Shown: piece after piece, positions 7,881-16,281 of the stretch | How positions within the stretch are numbered: position 1 is the first letter of the stretch | Layout: each line of letters starts with the position of its first letter | Assembly (NCBI GenBank): GCA_964229355.1 | Contig: CAXRDE010000014.1 | Location: 234,835-298,834 of the forward strand | Reading direction: 5' to 3' | Source of the DNA: CAXRDE01 sp964229355 | GTDB lineage: Bacteria; Cyanobacteriota; Sericytochromatia; UBA7694 | Length of the DNA: 64,000 nt | The notes under the pieces: generated by a model | What the model was told of the DNA's origin: nothing | What the model saw: only the letters and a program-made list of their open reading frames with translations | The model's database searches: none | Program-made: the position numbers and the translations under genes

Positions 7881-8972
7881 ATGAGCCTATTGTTTGCCCC
7901 CTATACCCTCAAAGGATTAACCTTACAAAACCGCATTGTTATGGCCCCCATGACCCGTTCTCGCGCCATTGACAACCTGCCCAACGACCTCATGGCCGAG
8001 TACTATGCCCAACGCGGAAACGCGGGCCTGATTATTACCGAAGGCGTTGCGCCTTCTGCCAACGGACTGGGCTATGCCCGCATTCCCGGCCTGTTTTCTG
8101 AAGATCAGGTAAAAGGTTGGAAAACCGTGACCGCACGGGTTCATGAAGCGGGAGCGAAAATTTTTGCTCAATTAATGCATACCGGCCGGGTGTCTCACCC
8201 TGACAATATGGCCGAAGGCACCGAAATTGTCGCGCCCTCAGCCATTGCCGCCCCCGGTGAAATGTACACCGACACCAAAGGGCCTCAGGCCCACCCTGAG
8301 CCCAAAGCCATGAGCCTTGAAGACATTGCTCAGGCCCAACAGGAATTTGTAGACGCCGCCAAAAATGCCATTCAAGCGGGCTTTGACGGCGTCGAAATTC
8401 ACGGGGCCAACGGCTATTTATTGGATCAGTTTTTAAACCCCGCCTCAAACCAACGCAGCGATGCCTACGGTGGCAGCGCCGAAAATCGCGCCCGCTTTGT
8501 GTTAGAGGTGGTGGAAAAAGTCAGCGCCGCCATTGGGCCCGAAAAAACAGGCATTCGTCTGTCACCTTTTGGTGTGTTTAACGGCATGGAAGATTATGAC
8601 GGTCAGGAAGAAGCCTTTGTGGCGCTGGCTGAAGCCCTGCGTCCTTATCACCTGGCGTATTTGCACCTGGTGGATCATGAGTCCATGGGTGCCCCACCCG
8701 TGGGTGAAACCATTAAAGCCAAAATGCGTAAGGCCTTTGATGGGGTCCTCATTGCCAGCGGCGGTCTTGACAAAGCCAAAGCCGAAACGCTACTGGCCGA
8801 AGAAAAGGCCGAACTGTTTGCCTTTGGCCGCGATTTTCTGGCCAACCCCGATTTGGTGGCACGCCTCAAACAGGACCTCCCGTTGAATTCTCCTGATTTT
8901 GATACCTTCTACACCCCCGGTGAAAAAGGCTATACGGACTATCCTACCGCGGCCGCGGCCTCCATCGCTTAA
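7881..8972 (+). CDS. Old Yellow Enzyme-family alkene reductase
   Basis: FMN-dependent, NAD(P)H-using reductase of activated C=C bonds and nitro compounds (NemA/OYE type), cytoplasmic. The barrel begins with LFAPYTLKG...NRIVMAPMTRSRA. The substrate-binding pair is present in EIHGANGYLLDQFLNP (H-x-x-N), and the FMN-phosphate region includes ASGGL and FGRDFLANPDL. Its 363 residues are normal. Two adjacent ATGs (7878 and 7881) follow a GAG-type ribosome site; the in-frame TTG at 7848 is rejected because it lies inside the operator. Regulation by the upstream MarR protein is likely from the shared palindrome. A strong terminator follows. Confidence 0.92.
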   Translation: MSLLFAPYTLKGLTLQNRIVMAPMTRSRAIDNLPNDLMAEYYAQRGNAGLIITEGVAPSANGLGYARIPGLFSEDQVKGWKTVTARVHEAGAKIFAQLMHTGRVSHPDNMAEGTEIVAPSAIAAPGEMYTDTKGPQAHPEPKAMSLEDIAQAQQEFVDAAKNAIQAGFDGVEIHGANGYLLDQFLNPASNQRSDAYGGSAENRARFVLEVVEKVSAAIGPEKTGIRLSPFGVFNGMEDYDGQEEAFVALAEALRPYHLAYLHLVDHESMGAPPVGETIKAKMRKAFDGVLIASGGLDKAKAETLLAEEKAELFAFGRDFLANPDLVARLKQDLPLNSPDFDTFYTPGEKGYTDYPTAAAASIA

Positions 8973-8995
8973 GCGCCTCTGAAAATCTTCACACG

Positions 8996-9039
8996 CCCCC
9001 TTCTGTTTCTCTTTAAAAAAGAAACAGAAAGGGGTTTTT
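8996..9039 (+). terminator. Rho-independent terminator after the reductase gene
   Basis: Arms at 8996-9009 and 9021-9034 form a 14-bp stem with one mismatch around an A/T-rich loop, followed by five T (9035-9039). It closes the MarR-reductase unit. Confidence 0.85.
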
Positions 9040-9065
9040 GCACTTTCTGTTTTGTAGGCTATACT
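9038..9065 (+). promoter_or_regulatory. Sigma-70-type promoter
   Basis: TTGCAC (9038-9043), 16 bases, then TATACT (9060-9065) preceded by GGC. It directly follows the terminator and lies about 40 bases before the next gene. Confidence 0.6.
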
Positions 9066-9105
9066 CTTCCATAGGCCCCAGGAAAAAGCCCTCAGGAGTG
9101 TTTCG

Positions 9106-10080
9106 ATGCAAATTCCATCTCAGCCCCCACACAGCGGTCTCTTGCCTCCAGCTCAGCTGTTTGCCCGTACCCGCTCGGCCTTCCCCTCCACCGCCGCTTC
9201 GTCCCCTACAGCACCCGCGGCCACGCCATCCCAAAGCACCCCTCCACAATTAACCAACCTGGGGCAAGCCAAATCCGCCCTGGCTTTTGTAAGCGCATCC
9301 CCGGCCTCGGTCCCTTCCCTTCAGCTCCCCCCACGTCCCGCCAACGCCCCCACAGGCAGTGCTTTCTTTGCCGCGTTGGCAGGGCTCCCTCCAGGTCAGC
9401 GGGAGCAGGCCATTCAGCAGCAGATTTTACAGGGCAACGTGCCCGATCATTTGCGTCAGCTCACCCCTTTAAACCTGACCGCTCAGGGGGCCAACGGTGA
9501 GTCTTTACAGGCCGTCGCTTATGTGACTCCCGACTATCTGGCCGTGGGCTCCAATGAGGACTATGTGCTGGTACCCATGAGCCCGATCACCGCCCAGGCC
9601 ATTGCAGACGCGACAGCCACCACCCTACCCACCCGCAAGCTGGTGGATGCAGTGTATGCTCAGGCCCAGGTAAAGCTCAGCCCCAGCCCGCAAACACCAG
9701 GACCGCAAATGACATCGGTGGCGTATTTTGACCGGCACAACCACACGGTGGCACAGCAGCGAGAACAGGCGGGTGCCCATCCAGGAGATTTGATCGCCGG
9801 GCACAAAAAAGATGTGGTCATTACCCCCCGGTTGGATCAAAAGCCCCAATCGGTGGCCATTTACGGTTGGCATCAGCCCAACGCTAAAGCCATTCAACCC
9901 CTGAGCACGATTCACGAAAACACCTATGCCGACTACAGCCACGGCGTCCGTCTGGTGGGGCCAACGGTGCAAATCAACGGCACAACGTACTCCACCACCG
10001 AGATTTTGCGGCATCCCCAATGGTCCCGGCTGCTCAGTGATGAAGGCGTAGTACACAACCCAAGGGCGGTACGCCCCTGA
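9106..10080 (+). CDS. Unrecognised Pro/Ser/Ala-rich protein
   Basis: A 324-residue protein without a family I can name. Residues 1-85 are low-complexity, rich in Pro, Ser, Ala and Thr and lacking any hydrophobic signal peptide. From about residue 90 it becomes a normal globular sequence. The C-terminal part (about 200-320) contains SVAIYGWHQPNAKAIQPLS followed by a YADYSHGVRLV segment; the dense His/Tyr/Asp content suggests an enzyme active site, possibly hydrolytic, but that is inference. The start at ATG 9106 fits the promoter 40 bases upstream. Its TGA overlaps the ATG of the next gene, so the two are co-translated. The N-terminal style resembles that of the gene at 11995. Confidence 0.7.
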   Translation: MQIPSQPPHSGLLPPAQLFARTRSAFPSTAASSPTAPAATPSQSTPPQLTNLGQAKSALAFVSASPASVPSLQLPPRPANAPTGSAFFAALAGLPPGQREQAIQQQILQGNVPDHLRQLTPLNLTAQGANGESLQAVAYVTPDYLAVGSNEDYVLVPMSPITAQAIADATATTLPTRKLVDAVYAQAQVKLSPSPQTPGPQMTSVAYFDRHNHTVAQQREQAGAHPGDLIAGHKKDVVITPRLDQKPQSVAIYGWHQPNAKAIQPLSTIHENTYADYSHGVRLVGPTVQINGTTYSTTEILRHPQWSRLLSDEGVVHNPRAVRP

Positions 10081-11468
10081 TGAGAAAGCGAATTCCTTTG
10101 ATGCCTCAACGCTCCCGTTTCATTTACCGTCGGGTTATGTTGTCCCTTCTCAGCATGGCTTTGCCTTTGATCTGGCCTGGCGTAGCACAAGCAGCAGTCA
10201 CCGCACAGACCCTTCAACAAGCCTTTGAAGCATCCGATCAGGAGCGCCTCATCCCGTTGCAGTGCGAAAGTTCCACCACGCCTTCCCACTGGCACATTCA
10301 TCAGGTGGAAATCTTAGACCAGCACGTGTATCAGGTGGTGAATGATTTTCAAAGCCGTGAGGACGTGGTCTGGGTAAAAGCGCGTTTGAAGATGAAAAGC
10401 GCGACGGGCACAGATTGTGAAAGCATTTACTACCTCAAGTACCGTCTGGATGATCCAGCCGCGGGAGACTTACCGGTCGCAAGCCGGCACCCCCAGGTCA
10501 AACGCTGGCGGTTTGGCCTGGATCAGCCCCCTCAAAATCCCCAGGAAGTTCTCGAGACCTTGCAAAAACGCCTTGCCATTCTGGCGCCCACCTTACAGCA
10601 CCATGCCCATTGGCAGTGGACAGATGCTCAGCATGTGGTACTCACGGTCCCTTTTTACACGGCTGTGCCGGAGGCTTTCATAGAGCATTTACTGGAGCAG
10701 CACGCATTTCGCTTGAAAACACCCGCAGCACAAGGAGAGTGGCAAGACAGTGGTATCCACGCGCAAGATTTTGTGGATTTGCGCCTGGTGCGAGATTTTA
10801 ATGCCCTTGATACCTTTGCCCTTGAGTTTAAAATGACTCCCATAGGTAAGCACAAGCTGGCCACATTGACCCGGCAGCTTCAAAACCAGCCGCTGGGGAT
10901 TTTTCTGAATGATCAATTGCTCATGGCCCCTGTGATTCAAGAACCCATTGTGGCAGGAGCGGGCATCATCAACGGTATTGAAAACGATGACAAGCTTATG
11001 AACATTCACCGCGCCTTGCTTTTATCGCAACTGCCTTTGCCCGCGCTGGCGCTGAAAACACAGGACATTACCCAGTACCCTGTATCAATCCAAGATTTGG
11101 TTGCTCAGGATCCCGATCGTGTGACGGCGCTCAATCGCCCCCTCAGTGATGCAGAACAGGCTGTCAAAGCCAATATGCACACCTTGCAGACCGCTCTCGA
11201 AACCTACGCTATCGACCACGGCAAATACCCCCAGACGCTGAAGGAACTTCAAGAAGTAAACGCTGGCGAATATTGGAGAGACCTGATAAACCCCTATACT
11301 CAGGGCCAGGGTATTGGCCACGCAATCATTGAACAGGGGCAAGCCAAACCCGGCCAGGTGAGCTATAAGGTCGCCCAGGATCACCAGAGCTATCGCCTTG
11401 CCGGCGAAGGAGAAAATGGCCCCCTCTTGATCAAAGGCAAGGTTTTTGTGCTGAGCAACAGCCTGTAG
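10080..11468 (+). CDS. Secreted protein with SecD-head-like and pseudopilin-like segments
   Basis: A 462-residue protein with a signal peptide (basic RRV, hydrophobic LSLLSMALPLIW, cleavage near VAQA, about residue 36). Around residues 235-325 the pattern KMTPIGKHKLATLTR ... LGIFLNDQLLMAPVIQEPI ... GAGIINGI resembles the periplasmic head (P1) region of SecD, which normally sits in a membrane protein. Around residues 360-410, ANMHTLQTALETYAIDHGKYP resembles the conserved segment of type II secretion pseudopilins (GspG-like), without their N-terminal helix. No other Sec or T2SS genes are nearby. It follows the unrecognised gene with a one-base overlap. Exact role unknown; an envelope or substrate-handling function is inferred. 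Confidence 0.65.
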   Translation: MRKRIPLMPQRSRFIYRRVMLSLLSMALPLIWPGVAQAAVTAQTLQQAFEASDQERLIPLQCESSTTPSHWHIHQVEILDQHVYQVVNDFQSREDVVWVKARLKMKSATGTDCESIYYLKYRLDDPAAGDLPVASRHPQVKRWRFGLDQPPQNPQEVLETLQKRLAILAPTLQHHAHWQWTDAQHVVLTVPFYTAVPEAFIEHLLEQHAFRLKTPAAQGEWQDSGIHAQDFVDLRLVRDFNALDTFALEFKMTPIGKHKLATLTRQLQNQPLGIFLNDQLLMAPVIQEPIVAGAGIINGIENDDKLMNIHRALLLSQLPLPALALKTQDITQYPVSIQDLVAQDPDRVTALNRPLSDAEQAVKANMHTLQTALETYAIDHGKYPQTLKELQEVNAGEYWRDLINPYTQGQGIGHAIIEQGQAKPGQVSYKVAQDHQSYRLAGEGENGPLLIKGKVFVLSNSL

Positions 11469-11501
11469 CATCCAAAATATGTCCCGTGCTTTGATAAAGC
11501 C

Positions 11502-11933
11502 ATGCACGCTCTTTTTTTATTACAGGTCCTGTGTACGGCATTTATGACCGGTTTAATTTGGTTCGTTCAGGTGGTTCACTACCCGCTTTTTGCCCAGGTG
11601 GGGCCCACTGAATTTGGACCGTATCACCATGCCCATACCTTCTGGACGGGCACGGTGGTGATGGTGCCGATGGTGATTGAAGCCCTGATTTCAGCCACCT
11701 TGCTCTGGCAACGCCCCGACTATATGAGCACCACCCTGGCCTGGCTGGGCTTTGGCGCGGTCGGGCTCATTTGGTTGTCGACAGGTCTGTTGCAGGTACC
11801 GCGCCACGATGTGCTGAGTCAGGGCTACGATGCAGGTGTCATTCACACCCTGGTGCTTAGCAATTGGCTGCGCACCGTCGCCTGGAGTTTTCGCAGTGGA
11901 TTGTGCTTCTTTTGTCTCTGGAAAGCACTCTAG
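11502..11933 (+). CDS. Conserved four-helix integral membrane protein
   Basis: A 143-residue protein with about four predicted membrane segments: residues 3-25, 48-66, 76-97 and 118-140. Conserved-looking polar positions include QVVHYPLF near residue 25, HAHTFW near 45, VPRHDVL near 100 and NWLRTVAW near 125. The pattern of His and Trp residues at helix ends is reminiscent of DUF1772-like membrane proteins, but I cannot assign a function. It stands alone between the SecD-like gene (33 bases upstream) and the next promoter region. Confidence 0.7.
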   Translation: MHALFLLQVLCTAFMTGLIWFVQVVHYPLFAQVGPTEFGPYHHAHTFWTGTVVMVPMVIEALISATLLWQRPDYMSTTLAWLGFGAVGLIWLSTGLLQVPRHDVLSQGYDAGVIHTLVLSNWLRTVAWSFRSGLCFFCLWKAL

Positions 11934-11936
11934 ACT

Positions 11937-11962
11937 TTGACCTCAAAATCTGCTAGGGTAAT
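11937..11962 (+). promoter_or_regulatory. Possible promoter for the 11995-18364 operon
   Basis: TTGACC (11937-11942) precedes TGCTAGGGT (11951-11959). The TGCTANNNT form recurs before other genes here, but the spacing to TTGACC is too short (11 bases), so only the extended -10 is credible. Confidence 0.4.
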
Positions 11963-11994
11963 GCTTGAGTTTCACGCACACGAGGGCTAGTTTT

Positions 11995-13110
11995 ATGAGT
12001 TCAATGGGTATTCAACGCTCCGGTTCTTTGACTTCATTGCCCGGTACCCCACCCGCGCAGCAGACCCGCTCCAGTCAGGCCATACGCACGGCACCCCCGA
12101 CAGTCACTGCAGGGCCGTCTGCACAGGTTCAACGCCAGGTACAAACCAGTCGTGCCCAAACCGCACAACAATTGGCCGGCCCCGAAACCGCACAGGCGGT
12201 CGCCCAGGCCATTGATGCCACCCCGGCCCCGACCTTACAAGCCAACGCCCTGCATTATGCCAGCGTGCTGCAAAACAGCCCCCTGACCCAGGGGCTCGTC
12301 ACCACCACCCAGACCGTTGTCAACACCGGTGCCCAACTGCATGACGGTGTCGAAAAAATGAGTGAACGGATGGACGCCGCTGGCGTTGCCGAACCCCTCA
12401 GCGATATCGTGGACTCCCTCACCGAAAAGTTTGAAATGGGTGAAACGGAAATTCCCACCGTAGAAGCCGCGGCCTTTGAGCGGCTGACCGGTATTTCCAC
12501 CGAAAGCATTGGCAGCCTCAAAGAAATGGTGGAAACCGGCAAGCAAGCCTTGCAGGTGGCCAAAACGGCCCAGTGTCTGAATGCTGCTTACCAGAGCTAT
12601 GGCACCCCCGAATTCAGCGGCAAGGTGCAAGAACTGGCCAGCGTCAGCTATGCCACCCTGGGCGGCGAATCCACGGTCGAATTACACAGTAAAGTCTCGG
12701 CCTTTTGTGAAAAATGCGACCTGGACAGCGGCAAAGAAATGATGAGTGCTCTGGCCAAATTCAGTACCGACGATAGCTTTGTGGCCACCACCCAACGCAG
12801 CATGTTGTCCTGGGCCTCGGGCTCAGGGGTAAGCGGAGCCGTGGGCCAGGCCATGCCGCTCTTAAGCTTTGGCGCGGCAGCCATCGATACCGGCATGGCC
12901 GCCAAAACAGGCTATGACTGGTGGCAGGGCAAAGCCAGCGGCACCGAGCTGTGCAAAAGCTCCATTACGGCTCTGGGCTCTGTGGCAGGCGCCACCGTGG
13001 CGCCGGTGGTGGGTCCGCTGGCCGCTTCCGCGCTGAATTACGGCATCGACGCCGCCAGTTCCGCTTATACCAGTGTATCTAACTGGTGGTATGGTACCGC
13101 CACCGCATGA
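11995..13110 (+). CDS. Unrecognised protein with low-complexity N-terminus and hydrophobic C-terminus
   Basis: A 371-residue protein. Residues 1-60 are rich in Ser, Thr, Pro and Gln with no signal peptide. The middle is helical with repeated Thr/Val/Glu stretches. The last ~100 residues are Gly/Ala-rich and partly hydrophobic (GSVAGATVAPVVGPLAASA), which could insert into a membrane. This architecture resembles some secreted effectors or translocators, but no diagnostic motif is seen and no secretion system is in the window. ATG 11995 was chosen over an upstream in-frame TTG (11965) that lies next to the promoter. Its TGA overlaps the ATG of the trigger-factor-like gene (13107-13110), so production of the two proteins is coupled. 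Confidence 0.7.
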   Translation: MSSMGIQRSGSLTSLPGTPPAQQTRSSQAIRTAPPTVTAGPSAQVQRQVQTSRAQTAQQLAGPETAQAVAQAIDATPAPTLQANALHYASVLQNSPLTQGLVTTTQTVVNTGAQLHDGVEKMSERMDAAGVAEPLSDIVDSLTEKFEMGETEIPTVEAAAFERLTGISTESIGSLKEMVETGKQALQVAKTAQCLNAAYQSYGTPEFSGKVQELASVSYATLGGESTVELHSKVSAFCEKCDLDSGKEMMSALAKFSTDDSFVATTQRSMLSWASGSGVSGAVGQAMPLLSFGAAAIDTGMAAKTGYDWWQGKASGTELCKSSITALGSVAGATVAPVVGPLAASALNYGIDAASSAYTSVSNWWYGTATA

Positions 13111-14330
13111 TCAAAAAATACCCGCAACGTATCGTGCAGCAAGACGCCCAGGGCATTGTATTGCATCTGAATATTCCCAGACTGGATCTACCTGCCATTG
13201 ACGAAATGGGCTTTTTTCAAGGGGTTTGCCAACACGCCTTAAGCGCACAGGGGTGGATACCCCAGGACACACCGAAACTGAGCGTGGTGCGCCGCAGCGA
13301 TAGCCACCTGGTGTTGGCCTGTGCTTTTACCCCCTTGCCCCCGGTGCGTTTGCCCGCCACACTCTCAGTAACGATCGAAGCCCCACCCATGCAGACACCG
13401 CAGCCCGAAGCGCTCATGGCGGAGCTTGAAGCCCTGCAAGTTCGCTGGGGTAAAACCACAGCGGTCAACCGTACCATTCAAACGGGAGACATGGTGTGTA
13501 TTGACGCCGTGGGACTGTGTGAGGGCGAACTGGTCCCGCTGAGCATTCAGCAGGGCTTTTGGCTCAGCATTCAAGACAAAAACGGCCCGCTGGCCACGGG
13601 TTTAAGGGGAGCGCAGGTGGGAGAACAACGCCGCATTGCCTATGCTTTGCCTGAAGATTACCCCACCGCCCATTGGCGCGGGGCCGCTGCGGTGTACGTG
13701 GTACGGGTGCGAGAGGTACAGGCTCTACAGGTGCCCGTGGTCAGCGACTTAGCCCGTCTGTGCGACCTGCCGGGCGTGCATAACGAAGAAACCCTCTTTG
13801 CGGCCCTGCACGAGATCCAGCGCGAAGCCCTTCACGTCCAATGGCACACCCACCTGCGTCAGCGGATTCTGGATACCTTGCTCAAAGAGACGATTTTAAA
13901 AGTCCCCACCGCCTGGATCGAAGAGCAACTCACGGCCCTGTGGGCAGAGAGCGATGGACGGAAGCGTGACGCGATTTTGTCTACGCTTGCTCTGGAACCT
14001 GCAGAACAGGCAGCGCTCAAAAACGGGTTTAGCAGTTGGCAAAAGCATCCGCATCTCAGTGCCAAAGTGCACCAGGATCTGGCTTACCAGCTGCTCTTGC
14101 AAGCGGTGGTACACCAGCAAAAGCTTGCCCTGAGCGATGCCCACATTGAAGCCGCGCTAGAACGGTCAGGACAACCCCTAAATCTGTCTTCAGACCAGGT
14201 TTGGCAACAGCTAGTACAAGCGCAGAGCGCCCAGCAGTTTTTGAACCAGTTAACCCTGGATCTCGCGGAGCGTTATCTGGTCAAACAGGCTCAGATTCGC
14301 CACGGCGAGACCCTGCTACAATCGGCCTAA
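13107..14330 (+). CDS. Trigger-factor-like protein (peptidyl-prolyl isomerase/chaperone)
   Basis: A 407-residue protein resembling trigger factor. An N-terminal domain is followed by an FKBP-like segment with TGDMVCIDAVGLCEGEL near residue 125 and GLRGAQVGEQRRI near 165, then a helical C-terminal chaperone domain (VPTAWIEEQL, HQDLAYQLLLQAV). The ribosome-docking signature GFRxGKxP expected in the N-terminal domain is not seen, so it may be a dedicated chaperone rather than the housekeeping factor. It overlaps the upstream gene by 4 bases and lies 13 bases before a receptor kinase. A role as chaperone for the co-encoded protein at 11995 is inference. Confidence 0.75.
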   Translation: MIKKYPQRIVQQDAQGIVLHLNIPRLDLPAIDEMGFFQGVCQHALSAQGWIPQDTPKLSVVRRSDSHLVLACAFTPLPPVRLPATLSVTIEAPPMQTPQPEALMAELEALQVRWGKTTAVNRTIQTGDMVCIDAVGLCEGELVPLSIQQGFWLSIQDKNGPLATGLRGAQVGEQRRIAYALPEDYPTAHWRGAAAVYVVRVREVQALQVPVVSDLARLCDLPGVHNEETLFAALHEIQREALHVQWHTHLRQRILDTLLKETILKVPTAWIEEQLTALWAESDGRKRDAILSTLALEPAEQAALKNGFSSWQKHPHLSAKVHQDLAYQLLLQAVVHQQKLALSDAHIEAALERSGQPLNLSSDQVWQQLVQAQSAQQFLNQLTLDLAERYLVKQAQIRHGETLLQSA

Positions 14331-14343
14331 TGTTACCTTAGCC

Positions 14344-16281
14344 ATGAAAGAAGATCCGTTTTTTAACCCTGAAGCTGAAGCCATCGACGATACCGCCACC
14401 CTGATGTCCAGTACCGTCTCAGCTGTGCATGCCCCGCTTGTGGAGCAGGATCAGACCCCGTCAGTTCAAAGCCCTCCCCTGCAGCGTTACCAGACCCACG
14501 AGGTGCTAGCCCAGGGGGCCATGGGCCGTATTTTATTGGCTCAGGATCGTTTTTTATCGCGGCGGGTGGCCTTCAAAGAAGTACGTCATGAATTAAGAGA
14601 CCAGGCACACATCCTCAACGGGTTTCTGACCGAAGCGCAAATTACCGCACAACTGGAGCATCCCGGCGTGATTCCCATTTACACCATGGAGCAACACGCC
14701 GACGAGAGCCTGGCTTATACCATGAAGCTGGTGCACGGCACCACCCTGAAAGCCGAAATTGAGCAGCTCAAAAGCGATCTGGATCAAGGGCTGAGTACCG
14801 CCGCCTGGCAACAGCGATACCGGCGTTTGCTGGAGTGGTTTTTGGTGGTCTGCGACACGGTGGACTATGCCCACCACAAAGGCATTGTGCATCGGGATCT
14901 CAAACCCAGCAATATTATGATCGGGGCCTATAACGAGGTGTACGTACTCGACTGGGGCATTGCCAGCTTGCAAAGCGAGGCCTCAAGCGAACGCCCGGAA
15001 ACCATCCAGTTGAGTGTCCAGGCGCAGCAGGCGCCCACAAACCAGATTACGGGCACCCCGCGCTATATGTCCCCCGAGCAAGCCTATGGCCGCCCGGAAG
15101 CGCTGCGGCCCACCAGTGATCTCTTTAGCCTCGGGCTCATTTTGTATGAACTGAGCTTTTTAAAACCTGCCTTTTATGACAAAAACCTGGAGTCGCTGTT
15201 GCGCAAGGTACGCCACAACCAACAGGCTCCGGCCGTCTCGGTGTATAGCCAGGTCAAAGTCCCCCGTGAGCTCCAGGCGATTATTCGCAAGGCCACCCAA
15301 CGGCCCATTCGCGAGCGCTATGGCAGTGTACGGGGGTTGAGCCAGGATCTTCGCGCCTGGTTAAAGGATCAACCCACCGTGGCCCTGCCCGATACACGCC
15401 TTGCAAAAATGTGGCGTTGGTTTCGTCACCATCCCCAACAAACCCTGGGCCTGGTTACCCTGCTTTTACTGGTGTGTACCCTGGGCATTGCCCTGAGCCT
15501 GTGGTGGAGCCAACAGGCTGTACAGCAGAGCCGTGTGCGTCGCCAGGCGGTCAACCAGCTGTTTATGGCCACCGTCCACAAAGCCAGCGCCATTGACAAA
15601 CAACTCGGCGATTACGACGCCCTGCTTAAGCTCTTTTCAGCACAGGGTGTCACAGCGCTGGGTCAGCAGCACCGACCGCTGTCTGCGCGTTTACAATCCC
15701 TGGAGGCAGCCTTTGCCCAAATTCAAACCCAGGCCAAAGCGCCCGGAGCCACGGACTCTCCCCTGCCCTGGGGTACCCTCCAGTACCACGGTTCGCCCCC
15801 GCTGAGCCTGATGTATCCAGATGCCAGTGCACCAGGGACAGTGTTTCAGAACCTGGGCCAAAGACTGCAATGGCCACCTCACACCCTGAACACCCCCAGC
15901 GGGTGGGGAAAACTTGACGGTGACTATGTGCCGTTGTATCAGGGGCTGTACACAGCCAGTGGTCAGTACCTCGGCTGGAGCGCGTTTCTGATACATCGGG
16001 ATACCATTAGCGCGCTACTGGCGGGTTCAGAACTGGCTGGACTGCGACAGGTCTGGCTGGTGAATGCCCAAAATCCCGAACAGGTTTTGCACTTACAGGA
16101 GCGTCAAGAAACGCTGCCCCCGGCGCTGCTGGCGCAGTTGCCGCATAAAAAAAGCGGTTACTTCGAGACCCCCCAGGACATTTTGGCTTATCAACAGCTC
16201 AACACCTTGCCCTGGCATCTGATTTTTCAGGTGGATCGTCAACGTCTCTGGAAAGCGGCGGCACAAGGCCTTGATACCTGA
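14344..16281 (+). CDS. Receptor-like Ser/Thr protein kinase with extracytoplasmic domain
   Basis: A 645-residue Hanks-type kinase. The catalytic domain spans about residues 50-345: a P-loop variant LAQGAMGRIL, the ATP-contacting Lys in RVAFKEVR, HRDLKPSNIM with the catalytic Asp, DWG in place of the usual DFG, and GTPRYMSPEQA of the activation segment. A short juxtamembrane stretch leads to one membrane helix (about 368-388), followed by a ~250-residue outer domain that looks like a small-molecule sensor. It phosphorylates Ser/Thr of unknown partners. Its 3' end overlaps the start of a second kinase by 11 bases. The pairing suggests two sensors acting on one pathway. Confidence 0.9.
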   Translation: MKEDPFFNPEAEAIDDTATLMSSTVSAVHAPLVEQDQTPSVQSPPLQRYQTHEVLAQGAMGRILLAQDRFLSRRVAFKEVRHELRDQAHILNGFLTEAQITAQLEHPGVIPIYTMEQHADESLAYTMKLVHGTTLKAEIEQLKSDLDQGLSTAAWQQRYRRLLEWFLVVCDTVDYAHHKGIVHRDLKPSNIMIGAYNEVYVLDWGIASLQSEASSERPETIQLSVQAQQAPTNQITGTPRYMSPEQAYGRPEALRPTSDLFSLGLILYELSFLKPAFYDKNLESLLRKVRHNQQAPAVSVYSQVKVPRELQAIIRKATQRPIRERYGSVRGLSQDLRAWLKDQPTVALPDTRLAKMWRWFRHHPQQTLGLVTLLLLVCTLGIALSLWWSQQAVQQSRVRRQAVNQLFMATVHKASAIDKQLGDYDALLKLFSAQGVTALGQQHRPLSARLQSLEAAFAQIQTQAKAPGATDSPLPWGTLQYHGSPPLSLMYPDASAPGTVFQNLGQRLQWPPHTLNTPSGWGKLDGDYVPLYQGLYTASGQYLGWSAFLIHRDTISALLAGSELAGLRQVWLVNAQNPEQVLHLQERQETLPPALLAQLPHKKSGYFETPQDILAYQQLNTLPWHLIFQVDRQRLWKAAAQGLDT

